This document shows positions 1 to 6,523 of a stretch of DNA of 7,240 nt, one piece after another. The stretch's first letter is position 1. Each line of letters starts with the position of its first letter. The stretch is from positions 1 through 7,240 of the forward strand of contig CAAGDF010000043.1 in NCBI GenBank assembly GCA_900768525.1, in the 5' to 3' direction. This DNA comes from Clostridia bacterium. GTDB lineage: Bacteria; Bacillota; Clostridia; Christensenellales; Borkfalkiaceae. The position numbers were made by a program, and so were the translations under genes. Below the pieces are notes generated by a model. It searched no databases. It was not told the origin of the DNA and worked only from the letters and a program-made list of their open reading frames with translations.

Positions 1-176
1 GTATCTGCGACCGTATAGCGATAATCAAAAAAGGTAAAATTCTTTGCGTGCGTACCATAGCGGAAATCGAAGAGGTTTGCCCGCTTGAAGAATTTTATAT
101 GAAAATGATCAACGACGACGAGTTTGCCGCAAAGATCATGGCTGAAAACGGCGAGGGCGGTGTCAAGAAAAAATGA
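1..176 (+). CDS. ABC transporter ATP-binding protein, C-terminal end (5' partial)
   Basis: An open frame enters from the left edge (first complete codon at 3) and ends at TGA 174-176, giving 57 residues. It begins ICDRIAIIKKGKIL, the stretch that follows the H-loop in ABC ATPases of the drug/multidrug exporter type (usually preceded by a 'THxxxEAE' segment). The Walker A, signature and Walker B motifs lie outside the window. The rest is an acidic then lysine-rich tail (ends GGVKKK). The stop overlaps the start of the next gene as ATGA at 173-176, so the two are probably translationally coupled and form one exporter: this protein would be the cytoplasmic ATPase and the 545-aa product the membrane part. 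Family assignment rests on this short tail plus the neighbour. The substrate is unknown. Confidence 0.8.
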   Translation, partial: ICDRIAIIKKGKILCVRTIAEIEEVCPLEEFYMKMINDDEFAAKIMAENGEGGVKKK

Positions 177-1810
177 AACATCTCTATGCTCTCGTAATGA
201 TGCAGCTTAAAGACAAGCTTGATTTCGGTTTCGTCAAATCCAAAAGGAAACTGATATCCAAAATCGTCTTTACTTTGCTTAAATTTGTAATCGTAGCCGC
301 GGTGGCGTACTTATTGTTCTACGCGCTGTCGCTGCTGTTATTCGGCAATATGCGTTTGCCGTCCACCGTGCTGATATTTATTTACGGCGTGATATTCGTA
401 ATGTCGCTGTTCTCATGCACTGCGGGGCTGATGAAAACGCTGTACTTTGCCGACGATAACAAAGTGCTTATAACCTTGCCCGTAAACACTAACGTATTGT
501 TTTTGTCAAGGCTTATCGTCTATTTTATATACGAACTCAAGCGCAGCTTGTTTTTGACGATACCCATATTTATCGCTTACGGAATACACGTTGCGATGCC
601 GTGGTATTACTATATATGGCTGGTAATAGCGTTCTTCTTCGTGTCGGCGTTGCCTGTATTTGCGGGCGCATTGCTGTCGATTCCGTCGATGTATGTATAC
701 ACGTTCGTCAAAAAACGCCCCGCACTCCTTGCGGCATGGTATCTTGTGCTTATAGTCGGTATCGTGTATCTGACAGTAAAACTGATAGGGCTTATTCCCG
801 AAAAAATCAATCTTCCCGAACAAACGGATACGATACAGCGTTACATGAAAGAGTTTCTTGCGTTCTGCCAAAACTATTTATATCCTGTTAATCTGATCGT
901 AACCATGATTTGCGGGCGTTACAACGGTATACAAACGAACATACTTACCAAATATTTGCCGATATATTTCGGTATAATCCTCGGTGCGATCGCATTGTTT
1001 GCAGTCGGTACGTTCTTTATTTCGCGCCCGTTGTTCTTCTCGATGATGTCTAAAACCATCGAGTTCGACAAGATTCCGCCCAAACATTCCCGCAAGAACG
1101 TAAAGCGCTCAAAAACCGCAACGTTCTTAAACGCCGAAATAGCCGCATTGCTTCGCTCGCGCGAAGTCGGAACGTTTGTCGTTATGTATATCGTCGTTCC
1201 GGTTATGGTATATCTTTTGAACAAAATTTTCAAGGCGATGGATACCAACCTTACCGGCGTATATATGGTCTATGCGTTCAACCTGCTTGTAATGATTTTG
1301 CCGATGCTGGCTGCCGATTCGGTGGTCGCAACGCTTTACTCGCGGGACGGCAGGGCGGCATACGTTAAAAAAACAATGCCGCTTAATCCGCTCTTTCCGC
1401 TCGTAATGAAGCTGGTGCCTCTGTTTGTTATGTCGGCAATTTCGCTTGTCGCAAGCGTAATCGTATTTTCGCGGTTCATTGATTTATCTGCATGGCAGGT
1501 TGCGCTTATCTGCATATCTCTTATCGGCGTGCAGTGGGGGCATATTTTATGGAGCGGAATGACCGACCTTATGAACCCCAAAAACGAACAGTACGCCACC
1601 ACGGGCGATATGCCGGATAACCCGAACGAGAATTTTGCCACAATATCGGCGTTTGTTATCGCATCGATCTATGCGATTTACGCATTCAAACTTTTCCCCG
1701 AAGGCGTAACGACTGCTTGCGTAAAACTTTGCCTTATGGGCGTTGTATTCTGCGCAGCCCTTGCGTATATGTACGTTCAGAAAATCAAGGTTTATTATGC
1801 CGAAAAATAG
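173..1810 (+). CDS. ABC exporter permease-like polytopic membrane protein (545 aa)
   Basis: Predicted membrane subunit of an ABC exporter. By eye there are about 12 hydrophobic segments, roughly at residues 31-60, 67-90, 110-138, 145-179, 184-208, 263-291, 336-356, 366-388, 408-436, 442-464, 491-511 and 516-543. This suggests two six-TM halves in one chain, split by a basic cytoplasmic stretch near residues 300-325 (PPKHSRKNVKRSKTATF). The segment around 93-115 (DDNKVLITLPVNTNVLFLSR) resembles large Firmicutes 'putative ABC exporter' proteins, in which a short 'LP(V/I)' loop precedes a membrane-parallel helix. Its ATG lies inside the stop of the ATPase gene (ATGA), with only a weak GAGGG-like sequence upstream, so translation is probably coupled. 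It is full length for this kind of protein and has no ATPase motifs. The role as partner of the upstream ATPase is inferred from context; the substrate cannot be told. Confidence 0.8.
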   Translation: MKHLYALVMMQLKDKLDFGFVKSKRKLISKIVFTLLKFVIVAAVAYLLFYALSLLLFGNMRLPSTVLIFIYGVIFVMSLFSCTAGLMKTLYFADDNKVLITLPVNTNVLFLSRLIVYFIYELKRSLFLTIPIFIAYGIHVAMPWYYYIWLVIAFFFVSALPVFAGALLSIPSMYVYTFVKKRPALLAAWYLVLIVGIVYLTVKLIGLIPEKINLPEQTDTIQRYMKEFLAFCQNYLYPVNLIVTMICGRYNGIQTNILTKYLPIYFGIILGAIALFAVGTFFISRPLFFSMMSKTIEFDKIPPKHSRKNVKRSKTATFLNAEIAALLRSREVGTFVVMYIVVPVMVYLLNKIFKAMDTNLTGVYMVYAFNLLVMILPMLAADSVVATLYSRDGRAAYVKKTMPLNPLFPLVMKLVPLFVMSAISLVASVIVFSRFIDLSAWQVALICISLIGVQWGHILWSGMTDLMNPKNEQYATTGDMPDNPNENFATISAFVIASIYAIYAFKLFPEGVTTACVKLCLMGVVFCAALAYMYVQKIKVYYAEK

Positions 1811-1818
1811 GACAAAAT

Positions 1819-1826
1819 AAAGGAGG
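1819..1826 (+). promoter_or_regulatory. Ribosome binding site of the 146-aa gene
   Basis: AAAGGAGG lies 11 nt before the ATG at 1838. It is a near-perfect Shine-Dalgarno sequence in the 27-nt gap after the exporter gene. It fixes the start at 1838 and indicates independent, efficient initiation on what is probably the same transcript. Confidence 0.8.
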
Positions 1827-1837
1827 CATCGTATTTA

Positions 1838-2278
1838 ATGAAAAAATCGGTAGTGCTGACGCTTATAGCGGTATATATTTTGTCAATCTGCGTTGTCGGC
1901 TATTTCGGTCTTAAGGTCAAAATTTTCAGACCGACCGCATATGCGGAGCAGGTAGTAATTAAAAGTGTAAAAAATGCCGAAACAGGCGAGGTTTACAACA
2001 TTGTGACCAATTCGCAAGGGATAAAATCTGTTTTCATTCCTACTTCAAAGGAAAAACTCAGACTTACATTCGTTATCGACGTGTACCCTGATAATACGAC
2101 TAACAAAGAATTGTCGATATCTTTCGGTACGAGCGAAGCATGTGAGGTGGTGCAGGGGTCGGTTCCCGGTGGAATGACCTCGCAGGAGATAATAATTGAT
2201 TTCAGCGGAAGTTCAACCGTTACTTTCACGGCGAAAGATAAGGGGATTTACTCCGAAAAAATCAAGGTAATGTTTTAA
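1838..2278 (+). CDS. Small membrane-anchored protein with Ig-like beta domain (146 aa, function unknown)
   Basis: The N-terminus is MKK followed by a hydrophobic helix at about residues 4-24, then KVKIFRPTAYAEQ. The helix could be a membrane anchor, or a signal peptide with a late AYA-E cleavage site near residue 36; the 10-residue hydrophilic spacer favours an anchor. The outside part (about 37-146) is rich in beta-type alternation. It carries VYPDNTTNKELSI, which resembles the 'v.P.nATnk.v' core of bacterial Ig-like (BIG2-type) domains, and it ends in a strand pair (TVTFTAKDKGIYSEKIKVMF) as such domains do. One Ig-like domain is therefore the best structural guess. The gene starts 27 bp after the exporter permease and precedes the large lipoprotein, so an envelope role linked to them is plausible. 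No catalytic motif is visible and no name can be given. Confidence 0.8.
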   Translation: MKKSVVLTLIAVYILSICVVGYFGLKVKIFRPTAYAEQVVIKSVKNAETGEVYNIVTNSQGIKSVFIPTSKEKLRLTFVIDVYPDNTTNKELSISFGTSEACEVVQGSVPGGMTSQEIIIDFSGSSTVTFTAKDKGIYSEKIKVMF

Positions 2279-2337
2279 CCAATCCGATATTAGTTACGAT
2301 AAGTAATTAAGCAATAAAAGAAAAAAAATATACAGAC

Positions 2338-2343
2338 AGGAGA
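2338..2343 (+). promoter_or_regulatory. Ribosome binding site of the lipoprotein gene
   Basis: AGGAGA is placed 6 nt before the ATG at 2350, within an A-rich leader. The 71-bp gap before this gene (2279-2349) is AT-rich. I see no terminator in it and no convincing -35/-10 pair, so read-through from the upstream genes is possible but unproven. Confidence 0.75.
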
Positions 2344-2349
2344 AAAAAC

Positions 2350-4533
2350 ATGAAAAGAATTGCAGTATTTTTACTTGCAGTCGTATCGGTATTGTCGCTG
2401 TGCGCATTTGCCGCCTGCGGCGTGAGCGCAGAAGCGAAAATTACCGGTATAACGTATCTTTCGGGCATGCCCGAAGAAGTTACAGTTAACAGGACGCCCG
2501 ATTATTCCGCGCTTAAAATCAAGGCGACGTATGACGATAACACCGAAAAAGAAATTGCATACAATGCCACCGATTTTACCGTTGAATTCGACAATAAGAC
2601 CGTTGCCGAAAACGTAAAGGTTAAAATCACTTATAAAGGCTTTACTTGCGAAACCACCGTTAACGTAACGAACAAGTACTTTGTCGGCATGGTGGAACAG
2701 CCCGAATTTGTAACGGCTTACAAGTCGGTAGCAACATCCGATTTTAAGGACAAAACCGCGCCTTATTATGTAGGCAACTACAACGAATTTCTTTTTGTTC
2801 CCGTCGTTACCATGGTTAACGCAACCAACGACATTTACGAGGTAAAAGAAAGCGGCGAACTCGAATTCGCAGCCGAAGTTCTTTTAGTCGACGGTGACTC
2901 AACGAGCACGATAGAAAACGCTGCCGATTACTATACCTACGACGGCGAAAGATCTGCGTTCAAATTTACTGCCGCAGCGGACGGAAAGACTTTCAGAATA
3001 AGCGCGCACCCCGTAGATCTTAACGAAACGCAGATGACGAACGTTAAAAAATACACGGTAACGTTCGACGTAACCGTAAAAGACGGATATTATAACGTAT
3101 ACAATGCCGTAGATCTTCTCGTTATGGAAAACCGTATCGAAATGGGTAATAACGAGCGTGATGCGCAAGCCATGAGCGCATTCAAAAAAGCTAAGGGAAT
3201 CGACTTTAATACCAATGAAGTAAAAGGTCTTGTTTTCCAGGCGAACGTAGAAGTCGGCAAAGAAGATTTACCCGCAGAGTACTTCTGGACGGCTGAAGAA
3301 GTCGGAAGTTATACAAAATTTATCGGTTCGCTTAAAGACAGCGTTTACATGATTCGCAGAGAGCTCGGCAAGGACGGTCAATTTGCGATCGAGGGCAACT
3401 ATTTCACTCTTAATACCGAAACGATACCTAAAGTTTTGGTTGAAAGCAATACAAAATTCGATAAAAACGCAAATGAGGTTATCGCGCATTCAAAACTTTT
3501 CTTTGTTGCGGGAGGTTCTCAACATAACGATACTACAAACACAGAAAGTTTTGCGATAAACAATATTAACTGTCTGGGTAATATCAATCGTACCGACGGC
3601 GATACCACGGGCGAAGGCGAGAACTTCCAGTCCGGCGGCTTGATTTTCTTGGAGGTAAACGGAGCAAAGGTTGATTTAAACAACTGCATTGCAAAGTGCT
3701 GGTATATCACCGCGTTCTCTTCTCAGACCAGCGAAAATCACTTCCTTACCGTAAATAAGTGCATTTTTGTTGACGATTATAACAGCATATTCTATCTTTG
3801 GGGCGGAATAATCGAAATTAAAGAATCCGATACCTATGGTGCAGGCGGTCCCGTATTTATAGCCGATCACGTTTATTATGACAGACCTAATGAAGGCAGA
3901 ACGGGCAGCGGCGGCTGGATAAGCGATATCCGCATTGACGAAAGCAGTAACGTTTATTCGTATGTTACAGGTCAGGAAGGCTGGTTCAAGCAAATGAATG
4001 CTACTAATCTGGCGGGGCAAATAACGGCGTTCGATGACGGATTGTTCAATAAAGCAGGCTATTCGTTCAGGAAGACTATTGACGGAAAGCGACTTATGAA
4101 TATCGTTGCGATTTACAAACCGTACTATACCTATAGTGTAGAAGAATTATTTAATGACTCAATAAGCGGCAAGGGTAAATTCGGTAAAAACGAGTTCACA
4201 CTAAACGGCGGTTATATCGATACGTTTTTGAGTACGCCGATCAACACGAGCGGCGGAACCGTCGGAAATTCGGGTATGCCCATATTCTATGGAGCGGCTC
4301 AGACTTCATTGATTGCTTATAACCCGCAGGTTCAGCAAGAAGTTCCGTTTGTAGTTTCTTTCGAACGAGCTATGACGGGCGGAGCGAGCAACGCTATAGT
4401 TACGTCTATGGAGCAATTAAAGGCGCTCAGTATCATGAACGATAACGGCGGCTATCTTAACGCGCTTATCGGCTACCCCGGTAAAGCAGGTAAAATAGGG
4501 GTTGTGTTCGGCGATTACGGCAAATTAGCTTAA
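2350..4533 (+). CDS. Large surface lipoprotein: Ig-like domain plus beta-helix-like region (727 aa)
   Basis: The N-terminus MKRIAVFLLAVV...CAFAACG is a lipoprotein signal peptide with a lipobox-like FAAC, so Cys23 is the probable lipidated residue and the protein should sit on the outer face of the membrane. Residues ~29-107 look like a bacterial Ig-like domain (ITGITYLSGMPEEVTVN, then KIKATYDDNTEKEI and a closing ETTVNVT strand). Residues ~110-245 form a second beta-rich module ending in TVTFDVTVKDGYYNVYNAVD. Residues ~345-510 have short alternating strands and N/C/G turns (GNYFTLNTETIP, FAINNINCLGNIN, GLIFLEVNGAKVDLNNC, FLTVNKCIFVDD, GGIIEIKESDTYGAGGPVF) that read like rungs of a right-handed parallel beta-helix. 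No polysaccharide lyase or hydrolase catalytic set could be picked out. The C-terminal ~110 residues are unassigned. There is no LPXTG anchor, consistent with lipid anchoring. Possible roles are adhesion, glycan binding or lyase-like activity; none is demonstrated. Confidence 0.85.
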   Translation: MKRIAVFLLAVVSVLSLCAFAACGVSAEAKITGITYLSGMPEEVTVNRTPDYSALKIKATYDDNTEKEIAYNATDFTVEFDNKTVAENVKVKITYKGFTCETTVNVTNKYFVGMVEQPEFVTAYKSVATSDFKDKTAPYYVGNYNEFLFVPVVTMVNATNDIYEVKESGELEFAAEVLLVDGDSTSTIENAADYYTYDGERSAFKFTAAADGKTFRISAHPVDLNETQMTNVKKYTVTFDVTVKDGYYNVYNAVDLLVMENRIEMGNNERDAQAMSAFKKAKGIDFNTNEVKGLVFQANVEVGKEDLPAEYFWTAEEVGSYTKFIGSLKDSVYMIRRELGKDGQFAIEGNYFTLNTETIPKVLVESNTKFDKNANEVIAHSKLFFVAGGSQHNDTTNTESFAINNINCLGNINRTDGDTTGEGENFQSGGLIFLEVNGAKVDLNNCIAKCWYITAFSSQTSENHFLTVNKCIFVDDYNSIFYLWGGIIEIKESDTYGAGGPVFIADHVYYDRPNEGRTGSGGWISDIRIDESSNVYSYVTGQEGWFKQMNATNLAGQITAFDDGLFNKAGYSFRKTIDGKRLMNIVAIYKPYYTYSVEELFNDSISGKGKFGKNEFTLNGGYIDTFLSTPINTSGGTVGNSGMPIFYGAAQTSLIAYNPQVQQEVPFVVSFERAMTGGASNAIVTSMEQLKALSIMNDNGGYLNALIGYPGKAGKIGVVFGDYGKLA

Positions 4534-4553
4534 TATGTAATAAATAAAAACAT

Positions 4554-4581
4554 AAAGTCGAGGTTTTTTGCCTCGGCTTTT
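4554..4581 (+). terminator. Rho-independent terminator after the lipoprotein gene
   Basis: AAAGTCGAGG (4554-4563) and CCTCGGCTTT (4571-4580) form a 10-bp stem with one T·G wobble. They enclose a T-rich 7-nt loop and the T run continues to 4581. The hairpin begins 20 nt after the lipoprotein stop. It marks the end of the left-hand transcription unit and argues that the next + strand gene has its own promoter. Confidence 0.85.
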
Positions 4582-4662
4582 GTTATGCGCTTTTTTATGT
4601 TTTTGCGGTATGGCGAGAGTGGGAAGCAGCATAATAATTCGGCTTTACAAATAGAATATACT

Positions 4663-5799
4663 ATGAAAAAATGCGAATGGGTGAAACGCGCGTTCGGTTC
4701 GGCTTTTTCGATAATCGGTTCGGTTATCGGCGCGGGGTTTATTACGGGCAGAGAGATTCTGACCTTTTTTTACGGGCAATCGCCGATTTTGGTTTTTATT
4801 TTGCTTTTAGCGTTTTTTTTCCTGCTTATGCTTTCGGTAATGACGGTAAAAAACGAAATGAGCCTATACGCGGTCGAGCGAGCCGATAACGTTATATGTT
4901 TGTTCAATATTTTAATGATTGCGTCTATGCTGGGCGCGACAGAGAGTCTGGCTCGCAATATGGGCGTCGGTTGCGCTTTTCCCGCATGGTCGGTCGTTAT
5001 GCTTTTAGTATCGATTGTCGTGTGTGCGGGCGGCATGAGCAGGCTTGATAAATTCAATGCCGTACTCGTGTCGGTTATGCTGGGCATAGTATTCTTAATC
5101 GTTGCGCTTAAACTGTCATCGGTTTCGCTTGAATTTTCGGCTGCGGGCACGCACGTTAATTTCTTTGCGGTTGCTAAATATGTCGGGATGAATATATTGC
5201 TCACTCAGCCGCTGCTTGGCAATATACGGCGCGAAAACAATGCGTTCGGGCAAGTTGAAACAACGGTAAAAACATCGGTTTTAACGGCGTTTACGGCGGC
5301 GTTTTTGCTGTCGTTGACGGCTGCTGCCTTTCTTGCCGTATTGCCTAAAGAAAGCGCGTTTGCCGAACTGCCCATACTGCACATAGTCGGCGCTAATAAG
5401 GCGTTTTACTATTCGGTGTCGCTTACCGTCGCGCTCGGCATTATAACCACGCTTGTCGGCTCTATGTACCCGCTGCTTAATTATTCGTTTTTTGCAAAAT
5501 CAACGGGCGAAACGGCTGCGGAAACAGGGCAAAAAGAAAACCGCGACGATGCGAAAAAGAGTCGTCGCGGCAAAATAATCCGAGCGGTGTGCATATGCAT
5601 GTTGTCGCTGGGGGTTTCCCGGCTCGGTTTTTATGTTATAGTAGATAAAATATATCCGCTCCTTGGCGTGTTGTCCTTAGCGTATTATTTGTTTACTTTC
5701 GCCGTTTTACCCATTTTTCAAAGAGTAACACGGCGGCGTACATTGCGGCGGCAAGAATACACAAAAGCACGGTACCGGTCATTACCAGATCGAGTTTGA
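4663..5799 (+). CDS. YkvI-like LeuT-fold membrane protein
   Basis: Predicted 378-aa polytopic membrane protein. The start MKKCEWVKRAFGSAFSIIG leads straight into GSVIGAGFITGREIL (residues ~15-29), the helix-break motif typical of the B. subtilis YkvI family (LeuT-fold transporters, physiological substrate unknown). About ten hydrophobic segments follow. A charged linker at ~282-305 (TGETAAETGQKENRDDAKKS) separates the last helices. The frame is open back to an ATG at 4585, but that would add 26 hydrophilic residues encoded right behind the terminator hairpin, so 4663 is preferred on family grounds. Neither start has a good Shine-Dalgarno sequence. The last 35 codons overlap the converging permease gene, and the final 26 residues (353-378) are unusually basic (10 Arg/Lys), as if read from antisense of another gene. 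The linker also encodes the terminator of the opposing operon. Family call fairly sure; substrate unknown. Confidence 0.8.
   Translation: MKKCEWVKRAFGSAFSIIGSVIGAGFITGREILTFFYGQSPILVFILLLAFFFLLMLSVMTVKNEMSLYAVERADNVICLFNILMIASMLGATESLARNMGVGCAFPAWSVVMLLVSIVVCAGGMSRLDKFNAVLVSVMLGIVFLIVALKLSSVSLEFSAAGTHVNFFAVAKYVGMNILLTQPLLGNIRRENNAFGQVETTVKTSVLTAFTAAFLLSLTAAAFLAVLPKESAFAELPILHIVGANKAFYYSVSLTVALGIITTLVGSMYPLLNYSFFAKSTGETAAETGQKENRDDAKKSRRGKIIRAVCICMLSLGVSRLGFYVIVDKIYPLLGVLSLAYYLFTFAVLPIFQRVTRRRTLRRQEYTKARYRSLPDRV
5531..5570 (-). terminator. Probable intrinsic terminator of the minus-strand ABC operon, inside the YkvI-like gene
   Basis: On the minus strand, CCGCGACGA (5570-5562) pairs perfectly over 9 bp with TCGTCGCGG (5549-5541) across a 12-nt loop. 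It is followed at once by TTTTCTTTTT (5540-5531). This is the standard form of a rho-independent terminator. It lies 122 nt past the permease stop, with no other minus-strand gene between. On the plus strand the same hairpin is followed by CAAAATAATC, with no T run, so it should not stop YkvI-like transcription. The bases encode residues ~293-303 of the YkvI-like protein, in a charged linker where the amino acids are probably little constrained. Termination itself is inferred from sequence. Confidence 0.7.
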
Positions 5800-6523
5800 G
5801 TACCTGACCGCCGTATACGATCAGATAGCCTATGCCTTGCCGCGAAACCACGTATTCACCCATGATCGAGCCTATCCAGCTGAGCCCCACGTTGACTTTC
5901 AGCGCGGAAACGAACGTATCGACCGAACCGGGTACTACAAGGTTTATCAGAATGTCTTTTTTGTTTGCGCCCATCGAACGCAGCAGCAGTATCTTGCCGG
6001 GTTCGGTTCGCAAAAAACCGCTTAACATATTTATTACGGTTACTATAACCGTAACTAAAAAGGTCATAAAAACTATGGCTTCCGTGCCCGAACCGAATGC
6101 TATTATGATAACCGGACCGAGTGCGATTTTCGGCAAGGCGTTCAGTACTACGATATACGGTTCTAAAATCTTTCTTGTGTTTTCCGACCACCACAGCAGT
6201 ACCGATATCAGGTACCCGACCGCCGTGGCAAGAATAAAACCGAGAACCGTTTCGTAAAGGGTGGTGAATATATGTTTATAAAGTTCGCCGCTCGAGTGCA
6301 GTTCGGCAAGCGTGTTTGCTATGCGCGTCGGGCTTGAAAACAAGAATGCGTCGATTGCGCCCGTTGCTGCAAGCAGTTCCCACAGCCCGATAAAAAACAG
6401 CAAAAGGAATATTCTGAAAAACACCACGATTATCTTATCTCGTCGGATGCGTTTTAAATATTCTCTGCGAGAGGGGCTTAATATCTCCGCTTGTACGGTT
6501 TTACTTTTCCTTAAGTATTTCAT
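5693..6523 (-). CDS. ABC importer permease, nitrate/sulfonate/taurine (SsuC/TauC/ThiX-like) type (276 aa)
   Basis: Inner-membrane subunit of a binding-protein-dependent ABC importer. A basic cytoplasmic N-terminus of about 30 residues precedes six hydrophobic segments (about 31-55, 88-111, 119-142, 147-170, 200-222, 249-268). The family mark LNALPKIALGPVIIIAFG (about 128-144) and the EAA coupling loop LLRSMGANKKDILINLVVPG (180-199, with the conserved G-A and P-G) are both visible. A typical FEKWVKRRK tail ends the protein, and the length is normal. The start ATG (6523-6521) overlaps the ATPase stop (ATGA) and has GGAGGG 10 nt upstream. The 3' end overlaps the convergent YkvI-like gene by 107 bp. 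Members of this family carry nitrate, alkanesulfonates, taurine, riboflavin or thiamine precursors; the permease alone does not tell which. Confidence 0.9.
   Translation of the reverse strand: MKYLRKSKTVQAEILSPSRREYLKRIRRDKIIVVFFRIFLLLFFIGLWELLAATGAIDAFLFSSPTRIANTLAELHSSGELYKHIFTTLYETVLGFILATAVGYLISVLLWWSENTRKILEPYIVVLNALPKIALGPVIIIAFGSGTEAIVFMTFLVTVIVTVINMLSGFLRTEPGKILLLRSMGANKKDILINLVVPGSVDTFVSALKVNVGLSWIGSIMGEYVVSRQGIGYLIVYGGQVLKLDLVMTGTVLLCILAAAMYAAVLLFEKWVKRRK

Noticed and set aside
1151..1166. Inverted repeat CTTCGC/GCGAAG in the exporter permease gene
   Set aside because: Only 6 bp, within ordinary codons (LRSRE), with no T run; expected by chance.
1443..1457. Inverted repeat CGCTTG/CAAGCG in the exporter permease gene
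   Set aside because: Only 6 bp with a 3-nt loop inside codons and no T run; no sign of function.
2279..2349. A promoter in the AT-rich gap before the lipoprotein gene
   Set aside because: A TATACA at 2329-2334 could pass for a -10 box, but no -35 element stands at the right distance; AT richness alone is not enough.
4585..4662. Upstream ATG at 4585 as the start of the YkvI-like protein (404 aa)
   Set aside because: It would add 26 hydrophilic residues not expected in the family, begins right behind the terminator hairpin, and has no ribosome binding site. The family start pattern fits 4663.
5832..6257. Long plus-strand reading frame (141 codons) opposite the ABC permease
   Set aside because: It is the antisense of a well-supported permease gene, has no ribosome site, and its product resembles no protein family.
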